Origin: AP-15 sp963777435
Lineage (GTDB): Bacteria; Pseudomonadota; Alphaproteobacteria; ATCC43930; CGMCC-115725
Length of the DNA stretch: 64,000 nt
Assembly: GCA_963777435.1 (NCBI GenBank)
Contig: CAVZQT010000003.1
Coordinates: 806,001-870,000 of the forward strand
Reading direction: 5' to 3'
The translations under genes and the position numbers were made by a program. The notes under the pieces were generated by a model, which worked only from the letters and a program-made list of their open reading frames with translations, had not been told where the DNA came from and did not search any database. This document shows, piece by piece, positions 1-9,033 of this stretch (the stretch's first letter is position 1; each line of letters starts with the position of its first letter).

Positions 1-745
1 CCTGTTTCTGCATGGCGGCGCACTGACCGCACATACCTGGGATCTGTGCTGTCTGGCGCTGCGAAACGACTTTCATTGCATGGCGCTCGATCAGCGCGGT
101 CATGGCGACAGCGATTGGGCCCCTGATGCGAACTATTCGATCGCCGCGCAGCGCGAGGATATCAAAGGCTTTGCCGAGACGATCGGGGTCGACCAATTCG
201 TGTTGGTCGGAATGTCGATGGGGGCGATCAACGGCCTCGCCTATGCGATCGAGTATCCCGAGACCCTGTCGGCCTTGGTGCTGATCGACGCCGGTCCGAA
301 TGTGCGTCGCCCCGGTTCAAGCCGCATCCGCAATTTCGTCAATGGCGGCGCCGAGCCGTCCTCGTTGGAGGCGATCATCGAGCGCGCGCTCGAATTCAAT
401 CCGCGGCGCGACCCGACAATCCTGCGCCGCAGCCTGATGCACAATTTACGCCGTCAAGAGGACGGTAACTGGGTGTGGAAATACGACCGCCGGCGGTTTC
501 AGGCGATGGGCGGCGACCAGCACGCCACCGAACGCCGCAGCCTCGCCGACGGGCTTGCGAATGTCACCTGCCCGACCCTGGTGGTGCGGGGCGCCGACAG
601 CGATGTGTTTCACGACGAGGACGCCGAGCGGCTCGCGAGTGGTCTGCCGGATGGGCGCTGGGTCAAAATCCCCAAAGCCGGCCACACCGTGCAAGGCGAC
701 AACCCGAAAGACCTGGTCGCCGCATTGCGCGAATTTCTCGGCTGA
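1..745 (+). CDS. alpha/beta hydrolase, 5' end cut off by window edge
   Basis: Alpha/beta-hydrolase fold enzyme, likely cytosolic, substrate unknown. The reading frame is open from base 2, before the first ATG at 80, and begins with LFLHGG, the oxyanion-hole strand and HGG motif that normally follow about 25-40 N-terminal residues. The gene therefore starts outside the window. The nucleophile elbow GMSMG has its Ser codon at 215-217. The acid is probably the Asp in GADSDVF (about 600) and the base the His in KAGHTV (about 682). DQRGHGDS after the first strands is typical of esterases, haloperoxidase-like enzymes and C-C hydrolases of this superfamily. It converges on the MFS gene at 755 with 9 bp between stops. 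The fold assignment is firm; the substrate cannot be inferred. Confidence 0.9.
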   Translation, partial: LFLHGGALTAHTWDLCCLALRNDFHCMALDQRGHGDSDWAPDANYSIAAQREDIKGFAETIGVDQFVLVGMSMGAINGLAYAIEYPETLSALVLIDAGPNVRRPGSSRIRNFVNGGAEPSSLEAIIERALEFNPRRDPTILRRSLMHNLRRQEDGNWVWKYDRRRFQAMGGDQHATERRSLADGLANVTCPTLVVRGADSDVFHDEDAERLASGLPDGRWVKIPKAGHTVQGDNPKDLVAALREFLG

Positions 746-754
746 CGCAAATCG

Positions 755-2119
755 TTATTGCGCCACGGCCTTGGCCGGGATCGCCGACCGCCGCACCAGC
801 GCGGCGTCGAGTTCTTCGATCGTACGGCCCTTGGTCTCGATGCCGACAAACAGGAAGGCGACCACCGCGAGCAGGAACCAGACCGCGAAATAGTTGAAAC
901 CCGGCACCAGCGCGTCGAGCGTCGCCTTTGGTTTGACGTAGTTCGAAGCGCCGGCGATCACCGCAAGGCCGGCCGGGCCGATGAACTTGGCGAGGTTTGA
1001 GCAACCGTAGACGAGGCCAAAGCCGCTGGCCCGCAATTGCGCGGGCCACAGCTCCGCCATGTAGGGAAAGACGACCGAGAAGCTGGCGTTGGAGAAGAAG
1101 CTGGTCAAGATCAGCAATAGGAAGAACATCGACACGCCGCCGAGAAAGATGCCGTGGAGATAGCCGGCGAGCGCCATCGCACCCCCCGAGGCGAGGGAGA
1201 GCAGAACCCCCGCCGGGCGGCGTCCCAGTCCGTCCGACAGCCAGGCGCCGAGCGCCCGCCCGGGAATCCCGACCAGCGCGATCCATACCGACAGATACGC
1301 GGCCTGGGCAGGCGTCACCTTCAGCACCAACACGAGCAGGGTGGCGCCCCACAGCGCCACGCCGACCGCACCGGTCGAACTCAGCCCGACCATGATCCCC
1401 GCGGCGATACTGCGCGGGTATTTGAACAGCTCGAGCCACAACGCCTTTGGCTGCGCGGGCAGCGTGGCCGGCAATTGGATGGCGCCGGGGTCGACCTTGA
1501 GCGCCCAGCCGAGCGAGCGGCGCGCCTCCTCGAAGCGCCCTTGGCCGAACAGCCAGCGCGGCGATTCCGGGACCCAGAGCCGGATCACAAAGGCAAACGC
1601 CGCCGGCACCAGCCCGATCGCGAAGAGGCCGCGCCAGCCGATGGTGGCGCCCAGCGACGCGCTGAACAACGCGGCCAGCAACGGCCCCAATGGCAACAGC
1701 CCGATCGACAGGCCGCTGACCCAGCCGCGCTTGGAGGCCGGCACAAACTCCTGCAGCAGCGGCAAATCGACAGCGGCGAGCCCGCCCACCCCCAAGCCGA
1801 CGATAAACCGCATCGCCGCGATAAAGAGCCAGCCGTTCTCCGGCGCCAGCGCCATAACGCCGGTCGCGAGCGAGAGAGTCAGGATCATCATCATGAATAC
1901 TTTGCGCCGGCCGATCTTGTCGCCGAGCCAGCCAAAGAAAATCCCGCCCGGTATTGCCGCGATCCCCGAGGCAAACAGGATTGCTCCCGATTGCCCGAAT
2001 GTCAGATGCCAGTCCTTTACAAAAAAGGCCAGCACAAACCCGATCAAAGCAAAATCAAAAAAATCTATTACTATAGAGAATAGGCAGGCGGTGAAGATTT
2101 TCCATTGGTTGGTCGTCAA
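755..2119 (-). CDS. MFS transporter, sugar/metabolite:H+ symporter type
   Basis: Inner-membrane permease of 454 residues with about 12 hydrophobic segments. Family marks are the loop 2-3 motif GDKIGRR and PESPRWL before the central loop, both typical of sugar-porter and aromatic/metabolite-H+ symporter MFS groups. The repeated loop motif DGLGRR appears in the second half. The short N terminus (MTTNQWKIF) runs straight into TM1, whose DFFD residues resemble the acidic TM1 motif of metabolite:H+ symporters. The substrate is unknown. It stands alone, convergent with the hydrolase on its 3' side. The upstream gap 2120-2350 has no gene. Confidence 0.88.
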   Translation of the reverse strand: MTTNQWKIFTACLFSIVIDFFDFALIGFVLAFFVKDWHLTFGQSGAILFASGIAAIPGGIFFGWLGDKIGRRKVFMMMILTLSLATGVMALAPENGWLFIAAMRFIVGLGVGGLAAVDLPLLQEFVPASKRGWVSGLSIGLLPLGPLLAALFSASLGATIGWRGLFAIGLVPAAFAFVIRLWVPESPRWLFGQGRFEEARRSLGWALKVDPGAIQLPATLPAQPKALWLELFKYPRSIAAGIMVGLSSTGAVGVALWGATLLVLVLKVTPAQAAYLSVWIALVGIPGRALGAWLSDGLGRRPAGVLLSLASGGAMALAGYLHGIFLGGVSMFFLLLILTSFFSNASFSVVFPYMAELWPAQLRASGFGLVYGCSNLAKFIGPAGLAVIAGASNYVKPKATLDALVPGFNYFAVWFLLAVVAFLFVGIETKGRTIEELDAALVRRSAIPAKAVAQ

Positions 2120-2350
2120 ACGACTTTTGCTGCTCCAGGAGTTCCAGCATGTGATTCCTCCAGTTCAATATTTTGTCTTTTGCCGCTCGGTTTGTGAGCA
2201 GGACGGAGTGTTAACAAGTAGTTACCCTAACCGCTGGCAGCAGTCAAAGGCTGAGCGCATCAGCTCTCGCCGGCGAGGTATCCCGACGGCCGTTTTAAGA
2301 CGCGGTGATGCGACAGGCCGGCAGGCCCGATCCGCCTGCCGCGGTGAAAA

Positions 2351-3391
2351 CTAAGCTCGGGTCAATTTGCGGATGCGGTGGTTTTCGGTGTCGCCGATGT
2401 AGATCGCGCCATCGGGACCAACGGCAGCGCCATGCGGGCGGCCGAGACCGGCGGCGGTGGCTGGGCCGCCATCGCCTTCGGGGCCCTTATGCCCGCCCGC
2501 GATTGTCTCAACGATCCCGGTTGCGGCATCGATCCGGCGGATCGCGTGGCTTTCGGTATCGACGATCAGGATGTCGCCCCGGGGGGCAAGCACGAACTCC
2601 TTGGGCGCATCAAACACCGCGGCACGCGCTGGGCCGCCATCGCCGCTGTAGCCGCGCGCCCCGGTGCCGGCAACGGTGGTAATAACGCCGGTCTTGGGAT
2701 CGACCGCGCGCAGGGTGCTGCCCTGGCGCTCGAGGATATAGATCGTGCCGTCGGGGCCCACCTTCACAGCACGGGCGCCGAACACGCCGGCGGCTGATGC
2801 CGAGCCCCCATCGCCGCTATGCGCCGCCTCGCCAGTGCCGGCAAAGGTTGCGATTATCCCGTTCGCGAGATCGACGACGCGCACGCGATGATCGGCCACA
2901 TCGGCGATAAACAGTTTTTGTTGCTCCGGGTCGAAGCCGAGCCCGTTCGGCTCGACCATGCCGGCCTCCGCCGCTGCACCGCCATCGCCCGAGTACCCGG
3001 CGGCGCCATTGCCGGCAAACGTCGTCACGACACCCGAGGCGGCATCGACGCGGCGCACGCAATGATTATGGCGATCGGCGACATAGATGTTCGCGCTGCT
3101 GTCGACGGCGATGCCATAGGGTTCGTTGAATGACGCAGCCGTAGCCGGTCCGCCATCGCCGGAATAGCCTGAGCTGCCGTTGCCGGCGATGGTCGTGATG
3201 ACACCGGTTCGCCCGTCGATGCGGCGGATGCGGTGGTTGAACGTGTCAGAGAAATAGAGATTGCCGGCGGGATCGAAACCGACATCGAATGGGCCGTTCA
3301 GTTGGGCCTGTAACGCCGGTCCGCCATCGCCGGCAAAACCGCGCTCGCCGGTGCCGGCCGCGGTGGTGATGATCCATGGTTGCGTTGCCAT
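2351..3391 (-). CDS. NHL-repeat beta-propeller protein
   Basis: 346 residues made of about six NHL-type repeats, each with a GDGGPA-like turn, a GIAVD-type strand and a D(T)xNHRIRR-like strand, so a six-bladed beta-propeller is expected. The ATG at 3391 was chosen because repeat-like sequence begins at once (MATQPWIITTAAGTG). The open frame extends upstream to 3523, but that extension is arginine-rich and runs into the opposite gene's leader. No signal peptide is visible. NHL propellers usually bind ligands or partner proteins; no catalytic motif is seen, so no function is claimed. It diverges from the YqgE gene. Confidence 0.82.
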   Translation of the reverse strand: MATQPWIITTAAGTGERGFAGDGGPALQAQLNGPFDVGFDPAGNLYFSDTFNHRIRRIDGRTGVITTIAGNGSSGYSGDGGPATAASFNEPYGIAVDSSANIYVADRHNHCVRRVDAASGVVTTFAGNGAAGYSGDGGAAAEAGMVEPNGLGFDPEQQKLFIADVADHRVRVVDLANGIIATFAGTGEAAHSGDGGSASAAGVFGARAVKVGPDGTIYILERQGSTLRAVDPKTGVITTVAGTGARGYSGDGGPARAAVFDAPKEFVLAPRGDILIVDTESHAIRRIDAATGIVETIAGGHKGPEGDGGPATAAGLGRPHGAAVGPDGAIYIGDTENHRIRKLTRA

Positions 3392-3542
3392 CGGCGCGCC
3401 CCCTGCCGCTTGCACGACATCGCGCGATCTTACCACCGCTTCCCGAGCCCGCGAGCGGAGATGTAGAGTAGGGACATGGCCCTTACTCGAGTTCCCGCGG
3501 CTCCAGATACCGCAGATCGCCACAATTATTGTCGCCGCGGCA

Positions 3543-4103
3543 ATGCTGCTCGGCTTCCCGGAGGCCGGGCGGAGCGAAAGCGGCTCGCTCGCCGGGCAAT
3601 TGCTGATCGCAGCGCCGGACCTGGGCGATCCGCGCTTTGTGCAGACGGTGATTCTGCTGGTGCGTCAGGACGACAGCGGCGCCTTTGGCATCGTGCTCAA
3701 TCACCCGGTTGACGAGCGCTCGATTTCAAGCCTGCTCGAAGCAGCCGGCGACCACGAGAAGGGTATCGAGGGCAATTTAAAGGTCTTTGCCGGCGGGCCG
3801 GTTGAGCCCGAATTCGGCTTTGTCGTGCACACCCCCGACTATCACGATGCCGCGACACTGGCTGTTGGCGGCGAGGTGGCGATGACCGCCGACAAACAGA
3901 TCTTGCGCGATATCGGCCACCACAAGGGACCGAAAAAGGTATTATTCGCGTTTGGCTACGCCGGATGGGGGCCCGGTCAACTGCAGGGTGAGATCGCCCA
4001 TCATGACTGGTTCACGACCACCGCTGATCCGAAACTGATCTTTGACGACGACCGGGCCAATCTGTGGGACAAGGCGATGGCGCGCCGTACCCGGGAATTG
4101 TGA
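3543..4103 (+). CDS. YqgE/AlgH family protein
   Basis: 186 residues from ATG 3543. Family features are the GQLLIAAPDLGDPRF start, the GIVLNHP motif, the GGPV turn near the middle and the GYAGWGPGQL motif. YqgE/AlgH proteins are widespread but their role is not settled. The start is uncertain. In the same frame, upstream of 3543, lies a hydrophobic stretch (IATIIVAAAMLLG) that looks like a signal or anchor, but no usual start codon sits just ahead of it. The nearest ATG with a sensible position (3476) is one frame off. Either the short form is real, or a one-base indel between 3476 and 3543 hides an N-terminal hydrophobic segment. Confidence 0.8.
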   Translation: MLLGFPEAGRSESGSLAGQLLIAAPDLGDPRFVQTVILLVRQDDSGAFGIVLNHPVDERSISSLLEAAGDHEKGIEGNLKVFAGGPVEPEFGFVVHTPDYHDAATLAVGGEVAMTADKQILRDIGHHKGPKKVLFAFGYAGWGPGQLQGEIAHHDWFTTTADPKLIFDDDRANLWDKAMARRTREL

Positions 4104-4146
4104 CATGTGCGTATCGCCGATAATCGATCGAGGCTGCTAGAGCGGT

Positions 4147-4620
4147 ATGAACACGCTTTTTTCGATCGGCTACGAAAAGGCGGTGATCGGCGATTTGATC
4201 GCCACGATGGCCGATGCCGGGGTCGCGGTTCTCCTCGATGTCCGCGACCGGCCAATTTCACGACGGCCCGGCTTCTCAAAGCGGCAGCTCGCGGCCGCGA
4301 TCGAAGAAGCCCGCATGAGCTATGTCCATCTCGCCGCGCTTGGTACCCCGCCCGAGGGCCGGCTCGCTAACCGGCAGCGCGATTGGGAGCGGTTTTGGGC
4401 CATTGTCGATGACAAGCTCGCCCACCCGGAGGCCGAGCTCGACCTGCAGCGCGCCGCCGAAATCGCCGGTGCTGCGCCGAGCTGTCTGATCTGTTACGAA
4501 GCCGATCCGCAAATCTGCCATCGCTCCCGCATCGCCGACATTTTGGCAGTCCGTTACGGCTTCCCGCTGCGCCATCTCACCATCCGCGCCAGTCAGCCCC
4601 CCGCCCTATCGACCGTGTGA
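4147..4620 (+). CDS. DUF488 family protein
   Basis: 157 residues. The opening MNTLFSIGYEK and the later ICYEADPQICHR are hallmarks of DUF488, a small cytosolic family with a conserved Cys/His/Arg cluster of unknown function. LLDVRDRPISR is the usual second motif and the length is normal. It lies 43 bp downstream of yqgE on the same strand and probably shares its transcript. It converges on the broken S53 peptidase gene. Confidence 0.85.
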   Translation: MNTLFSIGYEKAVIGDLIATMADAGVAVLLDVRDRPISRRPGFSKRQLAAAIEEARMSYVHLAALGTPPEGRLANRQRDWERFWAIVDDKLAHPEAELDLQRAAEIAGAAPSCLICYEADPQICHRSRIADILAVRYGFPLRHLTIRASQPPALSTV

Positions 4621-4670
4621 GCCATGTCCAGGAACATGTCCAAGAAACAGTGGCATACGGGGTTTGCAGC

Positions 4671-5976
4671 TTACTTCCCGCCTTGGCCGAGCGGGGCTCC
4701 GACTCCGGTGCAGAAATCCCAGCCCGCCGCCGCCAGATAACCCTCGTTCGGGCCGCAGGACCCCTGGGCGATATCGGCGAAGTCGGAGCTATTTCCCGAA
4801 TTGGCGTAGACAGAGCCGAGTTCGGCTTGGCTCGTGGCCGAGAAATGACCGGCCGCATTGACAATACCGGCCCAAACCGGGGCGGCGACGCTGGTGCCGC
4901 CGACAATGTACCAATAGGGGTAGTCGTAAACCCAGACCCCGGTTACCGGGTCGGCAACGGCGGCGACGTCCGGCGTGCCCCGGCGGCTGCCGACGATTGC
5001 TGAAATCCCAGCCTGATAGCCGGGCCGGGTCTCGTAAACGCTGGGGCCGCCCCCGCCCGATTGCCACGCAATCTCCTGCTGAAACGCGCCGCTTGACAGG
5101 TTGTGGCTGATGCTGGTGCCCCCGACCGATATGACCTTAGGCGAGACAGACGGCCAAATCGCGCCGGGGCTGTCGCCAGACGACGCGAAATAGACCACGC
5201 CGGACTGGGCAAAATAGGAATCGTAGCTCGTCTCGGCCTTGAATTCGCTGCCACCCCAGCTCATCGACACCTGGCCCCCACCCGCCGCCTTGACGAGCGC
5301 GTTCGCAACCGAAACCGCAGTCAGCAGGTTGCTGAAGCTGTTGAGGCCGCCTCGACGAGATAGATCTTCGCTTGCGGCGCCATCGCGTGAGCCCACTCGA
5401 TATCCAACGCTTCCTCCACATTCCAGTCAGCGTTGACCGGAGGCTGCCGGCCGCTGGCGTAGACGATTTGGAAATTCGCCGATGTCGGCAATGGGAGCCC
5501 AAATTGCGCCGAAAAGACGCGCAAATCGCTGAGCGCGGTCGGATAATGGTAAGCGTCGACGATCGCGATCGCCCGCGCTCCACCCGAAGGATTGACGTGA
5601 CAGTGTTAGGATTGCAGCCGGGAACGACCGGCGATACCAAATTGTAAACGCAGCCGAGCGAAGCCGGCGTCTCGAAGAAATATCCAGCCGCCAGCGGGCC
5701 CTGCTGTGGACTGGCGCCTTGCGAGCGTGATGGCGGCAAGGCTGTTCCGAGGCCGCTTCCAGGTACAAACAATTTGATGTTGGTGTGAGCGCGAACCCCG
5801 ACATGGCCGGGCTCCTCAATGCTCGAACCCGGCACCTGCACCTGGCCGCCATGCCAACGCGCCTCAGGGTCTGCCGCGTCCGCCGTGGGAATTCGGAATA
5901 TCGCCGCACCGGCCACTGCCAGAACTGCCGTTAACGCCCGCACCGCTAAATTGAGCCGCATGTGTTTCAGCCCCAA
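4671..5976 (-). pseudogene. S53 (sedolisin/kumamolisin-like) peptidase, two frameshifts
   Basis: Secreted acid serine-carboxyl peptidase in three reading frames. The N terminus (5976 downward) has a signal peptide (LAVRALTAVLAVAGAAIF) and part of the pro/catalytic region to about 5595. The second frame covers 5595 to about 5345 and holds EEALDIEW, carrying the catalytic Glu and Asp of family S53. The third frame runs to the stop at 4671 and holds SSGDSPG (oxyanion Asp) and GGTSVAAP (nucleophilic Ser). Both shifts fit loss of one base: one restores VTVNPSGG near 5595, the other restores EAASNSFSNLL near 5344. All catalytic residues survive, so this is either a young pseudogene or a sequencing artefact. 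Confidence 0.8.
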
Positions 5977-6139
5977 TTAGGGCGGGCCCACGCCAAGCGC
6001 GAGCCCGGAGCTTGAACTCACCACCCGATTTCCGGAGCGCAGTCCGGGTCGCGCGGCGGTTCAGCTATGCGGGATGTGCTTTAATAATCGGTTATTGGGT
6101 CGAGCGAAGGCCGGATAGATGAATGGAGGCCTGTGGAAA

Positions 6140-6559
6140 TCAAAGGTGCTCAAGGGTCAACGGATCGAAGCCCATCGGAAAATATTTGCTAATCGCCTCG
6201 GCAAATGGCTCGCCGCCGGGCGTCGCATGGGCGAACAGCGTCATTGACGAGCGGAATTTCAGATCGTCGGGGTAGCCGAAGATTTCTTCGATTGTGCGGC
6301 CCTCGGTTCCGATCACCAGCCGGGTGCATTCGCGCAGCCGTGGTCCGAGCACGGGATGCTGCAGATACGCCTTGGCTTCCGCCAGCGATGAGATCGCGTA
6401 TCGCTGGGCCATCGGGCTGCCGCCAAGCCCGCTGATCTGCGGAAAGACGAACCACATCCAGTGACTGCGCTTGCGGCCGGCGCGAAGCTCATCGCGCACC
6501 TGGTCGAAGATTGGATCCTGCGCTTCGACAAAGCGCTGCAGATTGTAGGGGTCGTACAT
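6140..6559 (-). CDS. DUF1810 family protein
   Basis: 139 residues from the ATG at 6559. The open frame extends to 6802, but the upstream part is arginine-rich and unlike the family. The N terminus MYDPYNLQRFVEAQ and the motif KRSHWMWFVFPQ are diagnostic of DUF1810, a small cytosolic alpha-helical family of unknown function (E. coli relative YciU/NCgl-like naming is not applied here). RLVIGTEGRTIEEIFGYPDD is also as expected. A monocistronic gene. Confidence 0.85.
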   Translation of the reverse strand: MYDPYNLQRFVEAQDPIFDQVRDELRAGRKRSHWMWFVFPQISGLGGSPMAQRYAISSLAEAKAYLQHPVLGPRLRECTRLVIGTEGRTIEEIFGYPDDLKFRSSMTLFAHATPGGEPFAEAISKYFPMGFDPLTLEHL

Positions 6560-6819
6560 CGGCGGCTCCGAGCGGTTTCGGTTAGGTAACGATCGCGGCG
6601 ACTTTTGCGGCGCGGCATGCCCGTCACGAGCCTGCAGAGCTGCGGACCACCGCCGGGAATGCCGGCCATGCGCCCCGCCCCCGAGCCTTGTTTGCCGGGT
6701 TGGCGTTGTCGTAACACTTGCGGCAACAGCGCGGCAGCTGCGAATGGAAAGAACGATCCCCTTGCATGACATTCGTCCGTCAGCCTGAAGCGCGCCCATC
6801 ACTCAAACGCGGCCATTAG

Positions 6820-8079
6820 ATGACGACCACGTCCTTTGTCGGCCGCGCGGGCGGTGCGGCGACCATCGAGACCCGGCATTCGTGGATAATCGCCGGCTGT
6901 GCGCTCGGGGTGTTGTCGGTGTCGTTTGGCGCGCCGACCATAACCATGGTAGCGCTCAAGCCGATTGCCGATACCTTCGGCGACGCCCGCACCGTGCCGT
7001 CGCTGTGCTATGCGCTCGCCTGGCTCGGCTCCTCGGTCGGCGGGATTGCGATGGGCCAGATCGCCGAGCGGGTCGGCGTCCGCTGGACCGTCATGTTCGG
7101 CGCAGTGATGATCGCCATCGGCCTCGCTTTGTCGAGCGTCGGCCATCGCCTCGACCTTTATATCGGCCACGGGCTGTTTATGGGTCTGCTTGGCAATGCC
7201 GGGCTCAATGCGCCGCTTTACGTCTACGTGTCGCGCTGGTTCGACCGGCGCCGCGGCAGCGCGCTGGCGCTGATCGCGAGCGGACAGGCCGTTGCCGGCA
7301 CAATCTGGGCGCCGTTGTTCGGCCAGATGCTGGAGCGGGTCGGCTGGCAGCGGACAATGCAGGTCTACGCGGTGTTCGTTGTCGGCGTGATCGTGCCGGT
7401 CGCATTCCTCGTGTTCAGGAACCTGCCTCGGATTGAAACGGCGCGCGGTGACGGCCCTGCCGAGCCCGCGGTTGGCGCTGCCGTGCTGGGCCTGAAGCCG
7501 CGCACCGCCCTTGGTCTGTTGAGCGCTGCGAGCTTTTTGTGCTGCGTGCCGATGGCGATGCCGCAAGGCCACCTGGTCGCGTTTTGCAGCGATGTCGGCA
7601 TTCCCTTGACGCAAGGCAGCGCGATGCTGTCGGTGCTACTCGCCTGCGCCTTTGCCGGCCGCCAATTCTGGGGATTTGTCGCCGACCGCTACGGCGGGTT
7701 GCGCGCAGTTCTGGCGGGGTCCGCCTGTCAGGCGGCGGCGATGATTGGGTTCCTGTTGACCCAGAACGAGGCCGGGTTGTTTGTCGTTTCAGCGGCGTTT
7801 GGCCTCGGGTTCAGCGGTATTATCCCGGCCTACGTCTTGGCGATCCGCGAATTGTTTCCAGCGAGCGAAGCCTCATGGCGGGTCCCGACATTGTTGCTGT
7901 GCAGCGGCTCCGGTATGGCAGCGGGTGGTTGGATGGCTGGCGCAATCTATGACTACGTCGGCTTCTACGCCGCCGCCTTTGCCACCGGCATCGTCTTCAA
8001 TCTCGCCAATCTCGTCGTGATCGGCGCGCTCGTGCTGCGCCAAAACCGCTATCCGTCCCCCGTCCTCGCGCGGGCATAG
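6820..8079 (+). CDS. MFS transporter
   Basis: Inner-membrane permease of 419 residues with 12 likely TM helices. The TM2-3 loop is shortened to AERVGVRWT, and RWFDRRRGSALAL follows TM4, an arrangement common in the oxalate/formate-antiporter-like and monocarboxylate-like MFS groups. The second-half loop ADRYGGLR repeats the motif. The substrate is unknown. It is flanked by a divergent DUF1810 gene and a convergent NTF2-like gene, so no operon context helps. Confidence 0.87.
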   Translation: MTTTSFVGRAGGAATIETRHSWIIAGCALGVLSVSFGAPTITMVALKPIADTFGDARTVPSLCYALAWLGSSVGGIAMGQIAERVGVRWTVMFGAVMIAIGLALSSVGHRLDLYIGHGLFMGLLGNAGLNAPLYVYVSRWFDRRRGSALALIASGQAVAGTIWAPLFGQMLERVGWQRTMQVYAVFVVGVIVPVAFLVFRNLPRIETARGDGPAEPAVGAAVLGLKPRTALGLLSAASFLCCVPMAMPQGHLVAFCSDVGIPLTQGSAMLSVLLACAFAGRQFWGFVADRYGGLRAVLAGSACQAAAMIGFLLTQNEAGLFVVSAAFGLGFSGIIPAYVLAIRELFPASEASWRVPTLLLCSGSGMAAGGWMAGAIYDYVGFYAAAFATGIVFNLANLVVIGALVLRQNRYPSPVLARA

Positions 8080-8097
8080 GATCGCCCTGGCGGGCGA

Positions 8098-8562
8098 TTA
8101 GGTCTCCGCCAGCTTGTAGGCCTGGCGGGCCAGCAGCTTCCAGTTGCCGTCCTGTTTTTGCCACACCGCGAGCACGCCGATTTTGGTGTTGGTGGTTTTT
8201 CCGTCGGTCTCGGATACCGACACCCAGAGATGGCGCGCGATCGCCGCGTCCCCGGCCAGCGAGATCTTTAGATCGGGAAAGGTCAGCGATTTGAGCACTG
8301 CTTTGCTGGCCATGACGCCATCGACGAACTCGCCCTTGGTCTGGATTTTGCCGCTCGAATGGCCGTAGCTCAGTTGATCGGCAGTTAGCTGCTCCAGCTC
8401 GCCTTTATCCTTTGACGCTATCGCCTTGCGCAGAGCCTCGACATTGTCCTTGACCGCCGCCTCGTCCGAAGCCTCGGCCAGCGCCGCGGTGCCACGCAGT
8501 AGGCTCGCCGCGCCCACCGCCATCGCGCCCGCCAGCGCCAAATTGCGCCGTGTCACGTGCAT
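8098..8562 (-). CDS. exported NTF2-like (DUF4440-type) protein
   Basis: 154 residues. The N terminus MHVTRRNLALAGAMAVGAASLL has a twin-arginine followed by a hydrophobic stretch, so Tat export is likely, with cleavage after the Ala-rich end near residue 29. The mature part (EALRKAIASKDKGELEQL, later VLAVWQKQDGNWKLLARQAY) has the pattern of SnoaL/DUF4440 cone-shaped folds, where the C-terminal W-K-hydrophobic strand closes a small-molecule pocket. Periplasmic function unknown. Confidence 0.8.
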   Translation of the reverse strand: MHVTRRNLALAGAMAVGAASLLRGTAALAEASDEAAVKDNVEALRKAIASKDKGELEQLTADQLSYGHSSGKIQTKGEFVDGVMASKAVLKSLTFPDLKISLAGDAAIARHLWVSVSETDGKTTNTKIGVLAVWQKQDGNWKLLARQAYKLAET

Positions 8563-9033
8563 CGTTTCCTCCCACAGGATTTTCAGCCCGGACCCTCCAG
8601 GCTTTCACCAGACTGTATTCTAATCCGCAGGCCGCTTCGATCATCTTTAATGAGGTTCTCGCGCCGCAGGTTGAACTTGTCGCGTGCCAGTCGAATGAAG
8701 GACGGATTTCTACCGGCATTCGCGGTTCTCGCCTGAGCGCAAATTGGCTCGACCAGGCCGCTCGGGACTACAGAGAAAGGGCCGGTAAGAGCGATGGCAG
8801 GACTCCAAGTGGCCGAGCCCGCCGTGCCGTATCGGTTGTTCAGCCGCGTTTACGCGCGCTCGCTTATCCCGGGTCGAGGCGTCTCAAGCCGAAGTGGAAA
8901 TGCGTTGTGCGGTCACACAAAAGAGAGCAAGTTAACAAGGTTAATTAGCCCTCTCGGGCCACCTTCCTGGGATAGGTCCGCCTGTCGCCGCCGGGAATCC
9001 GGCGAATGCCGGTCCACATTAATGGAGGAAATC
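8563..9033 (+). other. gene-free stretch ahead of the MACPF gene
   Basis: No supported gene in 471 bases. The open frames here are shadow-like and rich in Arg and Ser. Base composition falls along the stretch. A small inverted repeat, TTAAC-AAG-GTTAA, lies at 8932-8944, about 90 bp upstream of the MACPF start, and could be a regulator site or part of the promoter. No convincing -35/-10 pair was identified. Confidence 0.4.

Noticed and set aside
1154..2354. Long plus-strand open frames at 1154-2083 and 1341-2354
   Set aside because: They are antisense shadows of the MFS gene, rich in Arg, Gln and Pro with no motif.
8550..8948. Plus-strand open frame before the MACPF gene
   Set aside because: Low-complexity Arg/Ser-rich translation, no RBS and no motif.
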